Below, in pieces: positions 13,790 to 22,234 of a stretch of DNA of 32,364 nt. The position numbers and the translations under genes were made by a program. Under the pieces are notes generated by a model. That model ran no database searches. It saw nothing but the letters and a program-made list of their open reading frames with translations, and was not told the origin of the DNA. The first letter of the stretch is position 1. Each line of letters starts with the position of its first letter. Source of the stretch: a virus. The stretch lies in IMG/VR virus record IMGVR_UViG_3300025407_000077, positions 1-32,364 of that record. One strand, given 5' to 3'.

Positions 13790-15844
13790 TTAAATAGCTG
13801 TTGTAACTCCAACCTTGTTAGAGGTTGTTGTCTCTTGACTAGTGGTAGTACTTCCAGTATCTTTAACGGTTGATGAAGTCGGTTGTATTCCTTTCGCGGC
13901 AGTAACTCCAAACTTATTAACGATTGATGCCGGTGCGATTGGTTTGAGTGTTAATTTATTAGAATCCAATAGCTGTTTAGTGGCCAAAGTTTCTTCGTTT
14001 GCCGTAACCTTTTGAATTATTTGGTTTAGTGCAGTTTGCGTGTTTTGTGCAGTGTTTGCTGCGTCTCTTGCTGCAGTTATCGCAGCATCGACATCAGACT
14101 GTTGACTTGTGTTTCTCCATTCGCCGGTGTACATCAGAGTCTCGGTTCCATCTGGTGCAACCGAGACTAGGTATACTGTTTGACTCATTGATTTTACAAT
14201 AGTCGAACTGTCTGCCTTTGATACTTTAAAGACAATTACACCAGTTGATAGATTCTCCAATTGGGAATCGTTTGCATTTAGGGTAGAGATCTTTCCATTA
14301 TCTGTGTCAAACACAAGTTTAAAGGTTGATGAATTGATGTTTAGATCTAGCGGAGTAAGAGTCGTTGTGCTAGACGATGTGCTTGAAGTAAAAACTTTAA
14401 GCTTTATGACATTGTCAAAAGGTGAAAGCACAAATCTGAGTTGACCAGGACCAAACACTACTTCGTCTGTCTTATCGCTTGTCTTGATTAGAGAACTTGC
14501 GTGTGAAATTGAAATATTATTGTTATTAAAAAAGATTGGCACGTACTTAGTGATAGTCGATTGACCAGTTGTCGTAGTTGAAGTCAGATTAAATGCGCTA
14601 GGTAGTGCAGGCTCAATAAACAACTTGGTTGCTTCATAGCTATTTTGTATAAGCTTATTGTAGATCTTATGTGACTGCGGCTTATCAAGTAAAGGCATTG
14701 TAACGAGGCTTCTTCCGTATTTTTTTGGAGAAGTTAGGGTAAATGATCCTTCACGAATGATTTGCTCGCCATTCTGTCTATTGGTAAGCCTAGCAATATA
14801 GTCAATTGACATGCTGACTGCTTCGTTCGCATACGTAAGAACAGGCCTAAATACATTAGGTGCATCAAACGCGCTCTCTTGAAAAAAGGCAAACCTTGAA
14901 GTATTAATAAAATCTGTTCCTACTTGCTCAAACACGCTAAGCTGATGCACGATTATCCAATCAGCAGAAGGATTTCTTGAATTTAGAATAGAGATTAGGT
15001 CCTCAGGAAAGCCTCCATTAAATGTTAGGTAGAAATCAATATAGTCTCCATCAGATGCTTCATTTATGTAGGCTCCGACTCCATCAAACTCGTTGCTTTG
15101 CGAAACGGATGCTTCAAAATACTCAGTCACTCCATAAGTTTGGTAGGTCTGACCGATATTTGTGTATAGAGTGCTAGACGTTCCGCACTCGGACAAACCA
15201 ATAAGTATTGGACTATTGTTAATGAATCCTGAATATCCAGTATCAGTTGGCGTTATTGCAGCAGCAAAGGTCGTTGACTGGTTTAGAGCTATTTGGTAAT
15301 CTTCGTTTACATTCTTGATTGAAGGAACAAAGATGTCAATGTATCTGTCATATAATGCATTTCCCAAAAACAAAGGCTTGGGATTAAACGTCATCATTAG
15401 CGGCAACGTGATTGGGGAAAGAAGAATATTTGCAAAGATATTTTCTTTTCCGTCGTTTTCTGGATTTTTAACAGTAAGTATTAGGGCTTTGAAGTTATCA
15501 AAACTAAAGCCTGAAACAAAGTGAAAACGGACTTGGTCCATTACAACATCATGACCGTTAATTGGTACTGATACGATATTTGTACTATCGTATTGCAGAT
15601 AATTAGGGATCTTCTCGTAATCTAAATAGACGTATGTATTGTTTCCTAATCCAGTAGCGCTAAGTCCCTGTATATTCTTTGTTGTGTTATACGAAGCCTC
15701 ATCATTAAATATTTGATGTGTATTAGTATAACTATTTTTCAATAACGTAAAGTTATCTGTATAAAAGTCAGTAGAGTTTAACTGGTCAAACATGTATTCG
15801 ACCACACAATACGGAGTAAGGCTTACAAAACGGCTAGTCCTCAT
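13790..15844 (-). CDS. Large phage structural protein, 684 aa
   Basis: No exact family recognised. It is beta-rich, with many Asn, Thr and Ser residues, no signal peptide and no enzymatic motif. Residues 1-400 look like one or more beta domains, 480-590 a second beta domain, 590-630 a short helical coiled-coil-like segment (ITAARDAANTAQNTQTALNQ), and the C-terminus is Thr/Ser-rich with a repeated element (NKFGVTAAKGI and SNKVGVTTAI). This is typical of baseplate, tail-tip or fibre-attachment proteins. Its start overlaps the stop of the 265-aa gene by 4 nt (ATGA). The setting among baseplate genes supports a tail or baseplate role. Confidence 0.7.
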   Translation of the reverse strand: MRTSRFVSLTPYCVVEYMFDQLNSTDFYTDNFTLLKNSYTNTHQIFNDEASYNTTKNIQGLSATGLGNNTYVYLDYEKIPNYLQYDSTNIVSVPINGHDVVMDQVRFHFVSGFSFDNFKALILTVKNPENDGKENIFANILLSPITLPLMMTFNPKPLFLGNALYDRYIDIFVPSIKNVNEDYQIALNQSTTFAAAITPTDTGYSGFINNSPILIGLSECGTSSTLYTNIGQTYQTYGVTEYFEASVSQSNEFDGVGAYINEASDGDYIDFYLTFNGGFPEDLISILNSRNPSADWIIVHQLSVFEQVGTDFINTSRFAFFQESAFDAPNVFRPVLTYANEAVSMSIDYIARLTNRQNGEQIIREGSFTLTSPKKYGRSLVTMPLLDKPQSHKIYNKLIQNSYEATKLFIEPALPSAFNLTSTTTTGQSTITKYVPIFFNNNNISISHASSLIKTSDKTDEVVFGPGQLRFVLSPFDNVIKLKVFTSSTSSSTTTLTPLDLNINSSTFKLVFDTDNGKISTLNANDSQLENLSTGVIVFKVSKADSSTIVKSMSQTVYLVSVAPDGTETLMYTGEWRNTSQQSDVDAAITAARDAANTAQNTQTALNQIIQKVTANEETLATKQLLDSNKLTLKPIAPASIVNKFGVTAAKGIQPTSSTVKDTGSTTTSQETTTSNKVGVTTAI

Positions 15845-16638
15845 TTATTCTTCTTGATTGATTTAAACTTATAGTAGTAAGCAAGTCCAACTTCTTCTCT
15901 AGTATTTAGAGTAAGCATGAGATTGTGCTGACTTAGTATTGAGATTCCACCAGCAATTCCAAGAGTTCCTAGATCCCTAGTGAAAATAGGCTTAGAGTAG
16001 CTTGCTCCCAATATAAATTCAATTTTTTTCTCTACTTCTGGAACATACTTATCTGGAGGTAAACTATTAACTTGTAAAGAATCAATTATTAACCAGTCTG
16101 GCCCAACTATTCGGTTTTTCCAAAGTCCTCTCTTGTCTTCAGTGACCACTATTTGTATAGGCAGCTTACCAAAAGACCAATTGCCTCGATAGCTAGCCGT
16201 GTTTTTATTGATGAATCCGTCCCACTTTATGAATGGGTCCTTTTCTTCTGGATATTTAAGAGCTAATCCGATTTGGCTTGAATCTGCCGGGTTGAATTTA
16301 CCGAATCCATTAGATACTTCTCCCTTTAGAGATATGACAGAAGAAGTTAGGTTGAGTATTCTCTCACCCTGACTCATAATAGTATTGTACAAGTCTCTAT
16401 TTGAATTCTTAAGTTCAAGAGTTAGATCCCTCTCGCTTTTATAATAGTCTTCAAGTTTAGCGTATCGACCGTTTGCTTCTTTGACTAGCGAGTCGGATGC
16501 GATAATTGATCTCTTAAGTTCATCGGCTTGGCTTGCACCAGCAGACTTTACCGCTTCGACCCTCCATGAAAGCCAAAGAAGAATTACTATAAGGATTCCG
16601 ATAAAGGCTAGATAAAATTTATCCTTCGTTTCCATCAT
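15841..16638 (-). CDS. Membrane-anchored protein with coiled coil, possible inner spanin
   Basis: Residues 7-27 (FYLAFIGILIVILLWLSWRV) form one clear N-terminal membrane segment. Residues 30-110 are a charged helical coiled-coil-like stretch, and 110-265 are beta-rich with alternating hydrophobic residues. One N-terminal anchor followed by a periplasmic coiled coil is the layout of an inner spanin, and many Bacteroidetes phages carry such proteins. The C-terminal beta part is larger than in a typical spanin. It overlaps both neighbours (20 nt and 4 nt), so it is in the same operon as the structural genes. Confidence 0.6.
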   Translation of the reverse strand: MMETKDKFYLAFIGILIVILLWLSWRVEAVKSAGASQADELKRSIIASDSLVKEANGRYAKLEDYYKSERDLTLELKNSNRDLYNTIMSQGERILNLTSSVISLKGEVSNGFGKFNPADSSQIGLALKYPEEKDPFIKWDGFINKNTASYRGNWSFGKLPIQIVVTEDKRGLWKNRIVGPDWLIIDSLQVNSLPPDKYVPEVEKKIEFILGASYSKPIFTRDLGTLGIAGGISILSQHNLMLTLNTREEVGLAYYYKFKSIKKNK

Positions 16639-16870
16639 ATTTAATTATTTCAAGAAGTTCAGCTTGGCCTAGCTTTATACCAGACTCTTTCTCTATTTTA
16701 TTTATTAACTCACGTTCACTGTTTCGAATATCCTCAAGTTCCTGACTCAACTTCGTCCGTGCCATTTCAATTGACGCAGCAGCATTTGACAATTCAGTCA
16801 GCTTATCGTGTATTACACCGTATTTTTTGTAAATATTAACGATGTTTTGTTTTTCAGTTGTGGTTATCAT
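16619..16870 (-). CDS. Small coiled-coil protein, 83 aa
   Basis: Almost entirely helical, with a heptad-like pattern over residues 20-62 (LTELSNAAASIEMARTKLSQ onward). It has no membrane segment or known domain. It overlaps the upstream Ser/Thr-rich gene by 4 nt (ATGA) and the downstream membrane protein by 20 nt, so translation is coupled. It may be a chaperone or partner of one of these two proteins. Confidence 0.7.
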   Translation of the reverse strand: MITTTEKQNIVNIYKKYGVIHDKLTELSNAAASIEMARTKLSQELEDIRNSERELINKIEKESGIKLGQAELLEIIKYDGNEG

Positions 16871-18492
16871 GATTCTACTATTTTTACTTCAAGTGTTCCA
16901 GTCAATACATGTTCTAATCTGGCCAATCTATGCGCGACCTCGCTCATATCAATGTTTATAGATTGAGGCGCAGCAGTCGAATTACTGCTTTCTGTTACCT
17001 TATCGGTAACCGTTGATCTGGACTCTGTATTTTTCTCTACCATAGATACTCCAGTATTATTTGATGTTTCTGAAGTATTTAGTGAGGTTGTGCTCTCTTT
17101 TTCTTTAATTTGAGATGCGGGTTTATTTGGAATGCTTGGTGCTGTCTTTACCACTTCAGTCATATCCTTTGATTTAGGTTGAAGGGTCGGTATAGCCTCT
17201 GACTTAACTTCAGTTGACTCTTCTTTGTTCATTTTATCATATTGATTTACATAATTGGTTAGAGCATCAAACTTGGCTTGCGCCAATTCATTAGAATCAA
17301 CTAACTCCTCACTCTCTTTGCTTTCTTCATTGATCGGAGATGTCTCCGTATTTGCTGAGACTTTTTCAACTGACTTTTCTTTTTTGTTTGTTTTTGAGTT
17401 TAATGTGTTATTGGTCGTTGAGGTCTTGGTTATCTTTTCAAGGTAAGCCATAGCGTCTCTAATTTCCCTATATGATTGCTTATCACTTGACTCTGACTTA
17501 GAGTTAATCGAATTATTTGTAGTAGCCGATTCAGTGTTCTCTTTTGTCGTATTGCCTTCTACATTTTTGATTGAGTTCAATGCATTTGAGGTAATCGTAG
17601 AGCTATTGTTTACAACATTTGAAACATTCGATTGACTTGTATTGATTGGAGAGGATATTGCTGGAGTTTCTTTAGATTCAAGGTTTAGATTGACTGTTGT
17701 CCCAGACTCAGGCACAGTCGATTCAGTAGGTAATTTAACTGGCGTAGTTGTTACTGAGCCGGTCAATGTCGAAACTTCAGTTTGATTTGAGGTTTCCCCT
17801 TTTTCAGGATTGACTGCAGAACTTTGAGTTATCGGCTTGGCCACAGGCTCAAATTCATTTATTGGAGCCTTTGTTTTTTCTTTGACCTGTTCAATCGGTT
17901 GATTTACTGGACTTGTAGGTTTAGCTTCCTTTTTACCAACTGGATCTCCATTTTCAAGTAAAGCATCGTAAAACTCAGCAGAGTTTAATATTTTGCCAAG
18001 ATAGTGACCTCCAGACTTTCCAATTGCATCTTCTATAAATTCAGCAAGATCGCCATCCGGTTTGCCCACTTTTACTGACTCAACTAACTTATCAAATTTC
18101 AGGTCTGCTTTGATGAGTTCTGAGCCTATTGATCTCATCACAGAATTAAAGTAGGCTTCTCCACCTAGGTTTTGAATAGCAAGTTCGTTCTTATATTGAA
18201 TCGGAGCGTCCTTAATTTTAAAAAGAGAAGAAACAGCTGACTTGTCTTCTTTGTCTAGCAAAAGACTTGTGTATAAATCGCGGAATAATGAATTATCAAC
18301 ACCGCCGGCTTCAGGAAAAAGATCTTTGATTAGGCTTCCAAGAGTAGGGTAAGTCGCGTTTACTGGAGTAGTAAATTTCAAAGCTTCGGCCTTAGCCTTC
18401 TTGTAGGTTTCAAGATTAGTCGAAGCTATTTCTACTCTATTTGCAGCTTCCTTAGCAAATAGGTCTATGAATTTTTTAAGTTTATCGCCCAC
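16867..18492 (-). CDS. 541-aa protein with a long Ser/Thr/Asn-rich linker
   Basis: Residues 1-190 form a folded helical domain; residues about 195-505 are low-complexity, rich in Ser, Thr, Asn, Glu and Lys and probably disordered; the last 30 residues contain a short helix (MSEVAHRLARLEHVLTG). The start codon is GTG. No family recognised. Such a layout, with two small folded ends joined by a flexible linker, suits a tethering role in the virion or an assembly factor. It is the first gene of a four-gene overlapping operon with a candidate late promoter in front. Confidence 0.7.
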   Translation of the reverse strand: MGDKLKKFIDLFAKEAANRVEIASTNLETYKKAKAEALKFTTPVNATYPTLGSLIKDLFPEAGGVDNSLFRDLYTSLLLDKEDKSAVSSLFKIKDAPIQYKNELAIQNLGGEAYFNSVMRSIGSELIKADLKFDKLVESVKVGKPDGDLAEFIEDAIGKSGGHYLGKILNSAEFYDALLENGDPVGKKEAKPTSPVNQPIEQVKEKTKAPINEFEPVAKPITQSSAVNPEKGETSNQTEVSTLTGSVTTTPVKLPTESTVPESGTTVNLNLESKETPAISSPINTSQSNVSNVVNNSSTITSNALNSIKNVEGNTTKENTESATTNNSINSKSESSDKQSYREIRDAMAYLEKITKTSTTNNTLNSKTNKKEKSVEKVSANTETSPINEESKESEELVDSNELAQAKFDALTNYVNQYDKMNKEESTEVKSEAIPTLQPKSKDMTEVVKTAPSIPNKPASQIKEKESTTSLNTSETSNNTGVSMVEKNTESRSTVTDKVTESSNSTAAPQSINIDMSEVAHRLARLEHVLTGTLEVKIVES

Positions 18493-18510
18493 TAAACACT
18501 AATCTTTTTG

Positions 18511-18517
18511 TTATTTA
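18511..18517 (-). promoter_or_regulatory. Candidate late promoter for the 541-aa gene operon
   Basis: CTAAAATAAATAACAAA on the minus strand, ending 18 nt before the GTG start. It overlaps the stop of the upstream 70-aa gene. Confidence 0.65.
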
Positions 18518-18727
18518 TTTTAGCTTTAGGTGCGGTGGAAGATTCACAGCAATAGGAGAGCTTGGCATAGACTCTATTGAGGGCTTATCCTCTAGCTTCT
18601 CTTCAAGGTCCTTTTTAATAATGTTGAATAGGTAAGAATACTCCATGTATTCAAGATTGTACAGCGTATCGAACGATTGTCCAAGCTTCACCGCCATCCG
18701 AGCATTAAGCTCAAATAAGTTCATCAA
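18515..18727 (-). CDS. Small protein paired with the gp26-like hub gene
   Basis: A 70-residue protein: helical residues 1-45 (LFELNARMAVKLGQSFDTLY) and a Pro-rich tail. No family recognised by sequence. It overlaps the gp26-like gene by 17 nt. In T4-like phages small baseplate hub assembly factors lie next to gene 26, so a hub chaperone is a fair guess from position only. Confidence 0.65.
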   Translation of the reverse strand: MMNLFELNARMAVKLGQSFDTLYNLEYMEYSYLFNIIKKDLEEKLEDKPSIESMPSSPIAVNLPPHLKLK

Positions 18728-19712
18728 GTCCAGCTGAAATAATGAAAATATCTTTGACAGTGAAGCTTCCTCCCAAAAAAATGGCGCTCTCAGTTACGGT
18801 CTTGCACTTTTCGCAAAGACACACCGCTCTATTTAGGCTGGCATCCTCCAATTGCTTTGTAAACTTATGGATGAATACGAACTTATTTTCGTGCCAATTT
18901 AGTGATTTGAACTTGATGTCGGTGAGAGAGTTAAGATCTTCTCTTCTCCAGTCCCTTGTGAGATATGGACCATACTCATAGAATGCCTGATCAATCTCAG
19001 AACCCAGTTTCTCTTCTGATCTCCTCTTAAGTCTAAACTTTGAAGACATTCCCAAATTAGGTAAATAGAGATTGAATGTGTCGTTAAGCTTTTCAGATCT
19101 AATAACAAAGCATCTATCTGCTGGTGAATACCATTTCATCAATTCAGATGGGTACTTAAAGCCTGCCAAATTTTGACTTGTTACCTGGGTCTTATTTGTG
19201 TGATTACAGGTTGGATTTTCACACTTGATGTATGCCCAAAGCTTGTTTTCCTGATTAGGAAATGTGAGTTCGTATATTCTAAAGAGTATGTGATATCGGT
19301 CTACTTCCAAAAAATCATTTATGTTTAGTGGAGTATTGCTTCCTTTTACTCTAAATTTGGTACAAGAATTGAGTATTAGGTTGATCTTTTCTCTAACGTC
19401 TACTGGATCGGATTCATCGATTGTAGACCAGTGTCTAATTTCTTTTACCTTTGCTGATCTAATTAAGAGTTCAGCGTCTTCTGGATAAAACAATCCCTGT
19501 GATGGAAGAAGATTTAGGTTAAGTATCTTCCAAGGAGATTCACCAAACGCTGACTCCTGAACAGGAGAATAGCTAGGGGCTTTGCCTAGACTTGTGACAG
19601 GTTCACTTTCTTTTATAGTTTCGGTTACTGTGTCGTCTTTCCCGTTAATTCCGTGAATTCGATCTTGCTCTTCTAGCATTTCCTTTGCTACAGAGTCGTC
19701 AATTGTTTGCAT
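18711..19712 (-). CDS. Baseplate hub assembly protein, T4 gp26-like
   Basis: T4 gp26 takes part in assembling the central baseplate hub. The signature LLPSQGLFYPEDAELLIRSA (residues 68-87) followed by KVKEIRHWSTIDESDPVDVR and ILNSCTKF is the conserved block of this family (T4_baseplate). At 333 aa it is longer than T4 gp26 (about 208 aa): residues 1-55 are an extra charged, disordered leader, and the C-terminus adds a part with Cys298, Cys300 and Cys303. Together with Cys164 and Cys169 these could bind zinc, as seen in relatives in other phages. A 13-nt palindrome covers the start codon. Confidence 0.8.
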   Translation of the reverse strand: MQTIDDSVAKEMLEEQDRIHGINGKDDTVTETIKESEPVTSLGKAPSYSPVQESAFGESPWKILNLNLLPSQGLFYPEDAELLIRSAKVKEIRHWSTIDESDPVDVREKINLILNSCTKFRVKGSNTPLNINDFLEVDRYHILFRIYELTFPNQENKLWAYIKCENPTCNHTNKTQVTSQNLAGFKYPSELMKWYSPADRCFVIRSEKLNDTFNLYLPNLGMSSKFRLKRRSEEKLGSEIDQAFYEYGPYLTRDWRREDLNSLTDIKFKSLNWHENKFVFIHKFTKQLEDASLNRAVCLCEKCKTVTESAIFLGGSFTVKDIFIISAGLDELI

Positions 19713-19723
19713 GGGTTACCCAT
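19711..19723 (-). promoter_or_regulatory. Palindrome over the gp26-like start codon
   Basis: ATGGGTAACCCAT on the minus strand, with 5-6 bp arms that overlap the A of the start codon. It could fold over the initiation site or be a protein-binding site. Small size keeps confidence low. Confidence 0.3.
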
Positions 19724-19781
19724 TTTTTTAATCTTATAACGAAGATAAGAGTATAGGTTTCAATAAAATTAAGTAAGCGGA

Positions 19782-20252
19782 TTAGGAATTTACGAATTGA
19801 GTGAATGAAAGCGCTCTAAAGCCTTCGTAAACCTTTTCAATCGTTTCAATGTAGATCTCCTGTGACTTAAGAGTCTTGGGATTTTTGATCCAGGCACGGA
19901 TTGCCTGATTTGCATAGTCTGGTTGGATCTTTAGTAATTTACCGACGACCATTGTGCCAGCATCCTCTCCTAATTGAGAATTAATCAGGATGCCCCTTAC
20001 TCTATCTCCAGGCTTAAAATATTTCTTTAGCTTATTGATACTCATATCGAGCTCAGTGAAGCCTGAGTCGCCTCGGACTGACAGATCTTGAAGAGGTACC
20101 TGCTTTATAGAGATTCCTGGAGTGAATTGGCTTCGACCCATCGTAAAATTAAAATCGCCCTTAGTTCCATAAAATGGAATTCCCCTGGTGAAATCACCGC
20201 GGTTTACTAAAGGAGAAATATAATTTTCGTATACGAAGTTCTTCATTACCAA
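19782..20252 (-). CDS. Hypothetical phage protein, 156 aa
   Basis: No family recognised. Residues 1-80 contain Gly-rich loops (RGDFTRGIPFYGTKGDF) and 80-140 a small beta domain (FKPGDRVRGILINSQLGEDA) with a GDxVxG pattern like SH3-type barrels. The C-terminus ends ALSFTQFVNS, an aromatic tail resembling those of two other proteins here and the capsid-targeting leader. It overlaps the upstream gene by 7 nt. Its place among baseplate and tail genes suggests a virion component. Confidence 0.7.
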   Translation of the reverse strand: MVMKNFVYENYISPLVNRGDFTRGIPFYGTKGDFNFTMGRSQFTPGISIKQVPLQDLSVRGDSGFTELDMSINKLKKYFKPGDRVRGILINSQLGEDAGTMVVGKLLKIQPDYANQAIRAWIKNPKTLKSQEIYIETIEKVYEGFRALSFTQFVNS

Positions 20253-20671
20253 ACGGTTTGCATTGATTTTCTCTTATATCCAACGACAGTATAAGCACCA
20301 GAAGGAGTTTGCATTACTCCAGAAGAGTTGCAAAACAAAAACTTTTTAAGGTACACTGGAATTGTGCTGTGTAATCCATTTCCTGAAGTCAAATAAGAAA
20401 CAGGATATAGTGGAGCAAGAGTTGAGTCATCCGGAGTATCGATTCCCCATATTTTTACGTGAGTTGAACCTGCACCGATTCCAGATATGTCAACAAATTC
20501 TATTTTAAAAATAGGTCCCTTTGCCGCTCCATATTGTTGAGTTGCTCCTATTTGGTAGTAGCCTAACGAAGTCGGTTGGCCTTTGGGAAGTCTTTTATCT
20601 GTACTTACAAATGTCGGTGAATAATCCGTGTTGTGGACTAGGGTTATTAGTTCTGTGCCGCTCTCTAGCAT
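20246..20671 (-). CDS. Hypothetical small virion-like protein, 141 aa
   Basis: Beta-rich, with many Gly, Ser and Thr residues and no membrane segment; patterns such as GPIFKIEFVDISGIGAGSTH and VSYLTSGNGLHSTIPVYL suggest a compact beta sandwich. No family recognised. It overlaps the downstream gene by 7 nt and follows the 176-aa gene after 14 nt. Composition and context fit a minor structural protein. Confidence 0.65.
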   Translation of the reverse strand: MLESGTELITLVHNTDYSPTFVSTDKRLPKGQPTSLGYYQIGATQQYGAAKGPIFKIEFVDISGIGAGSTHVKIWGIDTPDDSTLAPLYPVSYLTSGNGLHSTIPVYLKKFLFCNSSGVMQTPSGAYTVVGYKRKSMQTVW

Positions 20672-20685
20672 CGTTTTCTGTTTTT

Positions 20686-21216
20686 TTAGTTAGCTTGTCC
20701 TAATAAGACCAGAGCCACTACTCTAATTTTAAAACTAGAGCTTGGGTTCGAGATCTTTATTTTATTTATTACTTGACTCGTCTGATTAGATTTGGGATTA
20801 GTAAACATCGCAAAGAAATTGTACAAAGGATACTCAACATCAGTCAAAGTTGAACCATTTTGTATGGTCAACACTGAATTCTTTGTAGTTATGTCTATTG
20901 TTTCGCCATTTGCATCAGAGGTAGGATAGATCACTTTTAAAAGTATTCCACGAGCATAAAGTTGTCCACTAGCCAGCGTTGAACTTGGCGAGTGTTGGTC
21001 AAGTCCATTATCGAATATTGTGATCTCTCCACCGTTTGCGTCAACATTTGTTCTGACGCATGTATTTCCGTCTACTGGAAAAGCAAAATCGTTCATGCAA
21101 AAGTCATCAGATGTTGACGAGCCGCTAATTATTTTAAAACATAGGTCATTGAATAGCTGCAGTATGTCTTGTTGAGCACCGCCGCAACAATCACAAATTG
21201 TGGTAAGATCAATCAT
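20686..21216 (-). CDS. Hypothetical virion-like protein with an N-terminal Cys cluster, 176 aa
   Basis: The N-terminus MIDLTTICDCCGGAQ has three cysteines (a C-x-C-C arrangement), with further cysteines at about residues 26, 40 and 53. The rest is beta-rich and Asn/Thr/Ser-rich, as in structural proteins. No family recognised. The Cys cluster could bind metal or form disulfides. It overlaps the membrane protein gene by 8 nt and is in the same operon. Confidence 0.65.
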   Translation of the reverse strand: MIDLTTICDCCGGAQQDILQLFNDLCFKIISGSSTSDDFCMNDFAFPVDGNTCVRTNVDANGGEITIFDNGLDQHSPSSTLASGQLYARGILLKVIYPTSDANGETIDITTKNSVLTIQNGSTLTDVEYPLYNFFAMFTNPKSNQTSQVINKIKISNPSSSFKIRVVALVLLGQAN

Positions 21217-21865
21217 TATTGAATATTTTTTTCATAGTATGGCTCAATCGAGTATAATCCAGTCCTTTCTTGGGCTCAGGGTCAGCAACTTCCTCAACTG
21301 GTTCAGCAAGTTCAGTAATCGGTTCAGATTCTACGACTGGATCCGGCTGACTTTGCGTCTCTTCTGGAATGTATTGTGAATCTGGAGTCGGCTTAACCTC
21401 TTCTCTAGATTCATAACTAATGAAGAAATGTAAGCACGTAAGAGAGATTAACGGAAGTAGTCCGCCTTCGAGGATGGAAAGTAACCTTCTTTGTGCAATA
21501 AGATCACTTATGTCGCTTCCCATCGATTCAATAATCGGAGTAGTCAGATCTGACCAGTCTTTAAAAGAGGTAGACGCAACGTCGATGTGAGAGTAGCTAA
21601 AGTAGATGTTACCTATGAATTGAATTAGGGTAACGATGATAAAAACAAACCACACAGAAAAGCCCTTAACTCTTACTGAGGCTGCTGCAATTGCTGACAT
21701 TGCCGCTATTTCAACGGCAACCGATAAGTAAATTGCCCAGCTTACTGGATTGGCAAGACCGTACCAGCTAACTACGTGAGATATTGATATTGCCGCAACT
21801 GCAAGTATTGGAATTAAAAAGGCCGATCGAATTAACGAGTTCTTATTTTTTTCTATCCAATTCAT
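21209..21865 (-). CDS. Four-pass membrane protein with an acidic tail
   Basis: Hydrophobic segments at about residues 14-34, 42-63, 68-90 and 132-152 indicate four membrane helices. Residues 155-218 are a hydrophilic, Pro/Glu-rich tail that would lie in one compartment. No enzyme motif is visible. It could be a holin-like or host-membrane-remodelling protein; next to it is a single-pass coiled-coil protein of spanin type, so a lysis cluster is possible but unproven. It overlaps both neighbours. Confidence 0.65.
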   Translation of the reverse strand: MNWIEKNKNSLIRSAFLIPILAVAAISISHVVSWYGLANPVSWAIYLSVAVEIAAMSAIAAASVRVKGFSVWFVFIIVTLIQFIGNIYFSYSHIDVASTSFKDWSDLTTPIIESMGSDISDLIAQRRLLSILEGGLLPLISLTCLHFFISYESREEVKPTPDSQYIPEETQSQPDPVVESEPITELAEPVEEVADPEPKKGLDYTRLSHTMKKIFNND

Positions 21866-22196
21866 CCTTTGCCGTCATCTTATTTTTTATCTCAGACAGA
21901 CTCTTTTTTATGTCTGATAGACTTGCCTTCTTTGCATCTGACTTTTCAGAATATACCAAGTAGTCAAACATCACCTTTTCCATTGCATCCTTTACCTGAT
22001 CAGTAGTTGGCATCTTGTCCAATTTGGTCTGCAGTGAGTCAATCTTTCTCTCAAGAACAAGGGTTTTTGAATCGTAATCCTTCTCTAGCTTAGTCACCTT
22101 GTTGCTGGTGCAGCCTTTTGATAGAAACAGCAAAAGGAAAATAACAGTTGTTACTTTCCAAACATGAAGCTTTAATAAGTCAATTATGTTTTTCAT
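21843..22196 (-). CDS. Single-pass membrane coiled-coil protein, spanin-like
   Basis: Residues 13-28 (WKVTTVIFLLLFLSKG) form an N-terminal membrane segment followed by Cys29; the residues before it (L-S-K-G) are a weak lipobox. Residues 32-117 are charged and helical with heptad-like spacing. This is the layout of inner spanins or of a small lipoprotein. It overlaps the four-pass membrane protein by 23 nt and has a candidate late promoter before it. Confidence 0.65.
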   Translation of the reverse strand: MKNIIDLLKLHVWKVTTVIFLLLFLSKGCTSNKVTKLEKDYDSKTLVLERKIDSLQTKLDKMPTTDQVKDAMEKVMFDYLVYSEKSDAKKASLSDIKKSLSEIKNKMTAKDELDRKK

Positions 22197-22211
22197 AAGT
22201 TGCTCTTTTAG

Positions 22212-22218
22212 TTATTTA
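22212..22218 (-). promoter_or_regulatory. Candidate late promoter for the membrane and virion-protein operon
   Basis: CTAAAATAAATAACTAA on the minus strand, ending 15 nt before the start of the coiled-coil membrane protein. It is almost the same as the element before the 541-aa gene. Confidence 0.65.
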
Positions 22219-22234
22219 TTTTAGTAACAGATCG

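Noticed and set aside
16867-18492. The Ser/Thr-rich linker as a CRISPR-like or other DNA repeat array
   Set aside because: Only amino-acid composition is repetitive; there are no regular DNA repeats or spacers. No CRISPR array, insertion sequence or tRNA gene was seen in the window.
19782-20252. The 156-aa protein as a ribosomal or KOW-type translation protein
   Set aside because: A GDxVxG pattern alone is too weak, and the neighbours are virion proteins.
20757-20775. AATAAATAAAAT-like element inside a coding region
   Set aside because: It is inside a gene and encodes an Asn-Lys-Ile-Lys stretch. AT-rich coding sequence produces such matches by chance, as also at 16696 and 27417.
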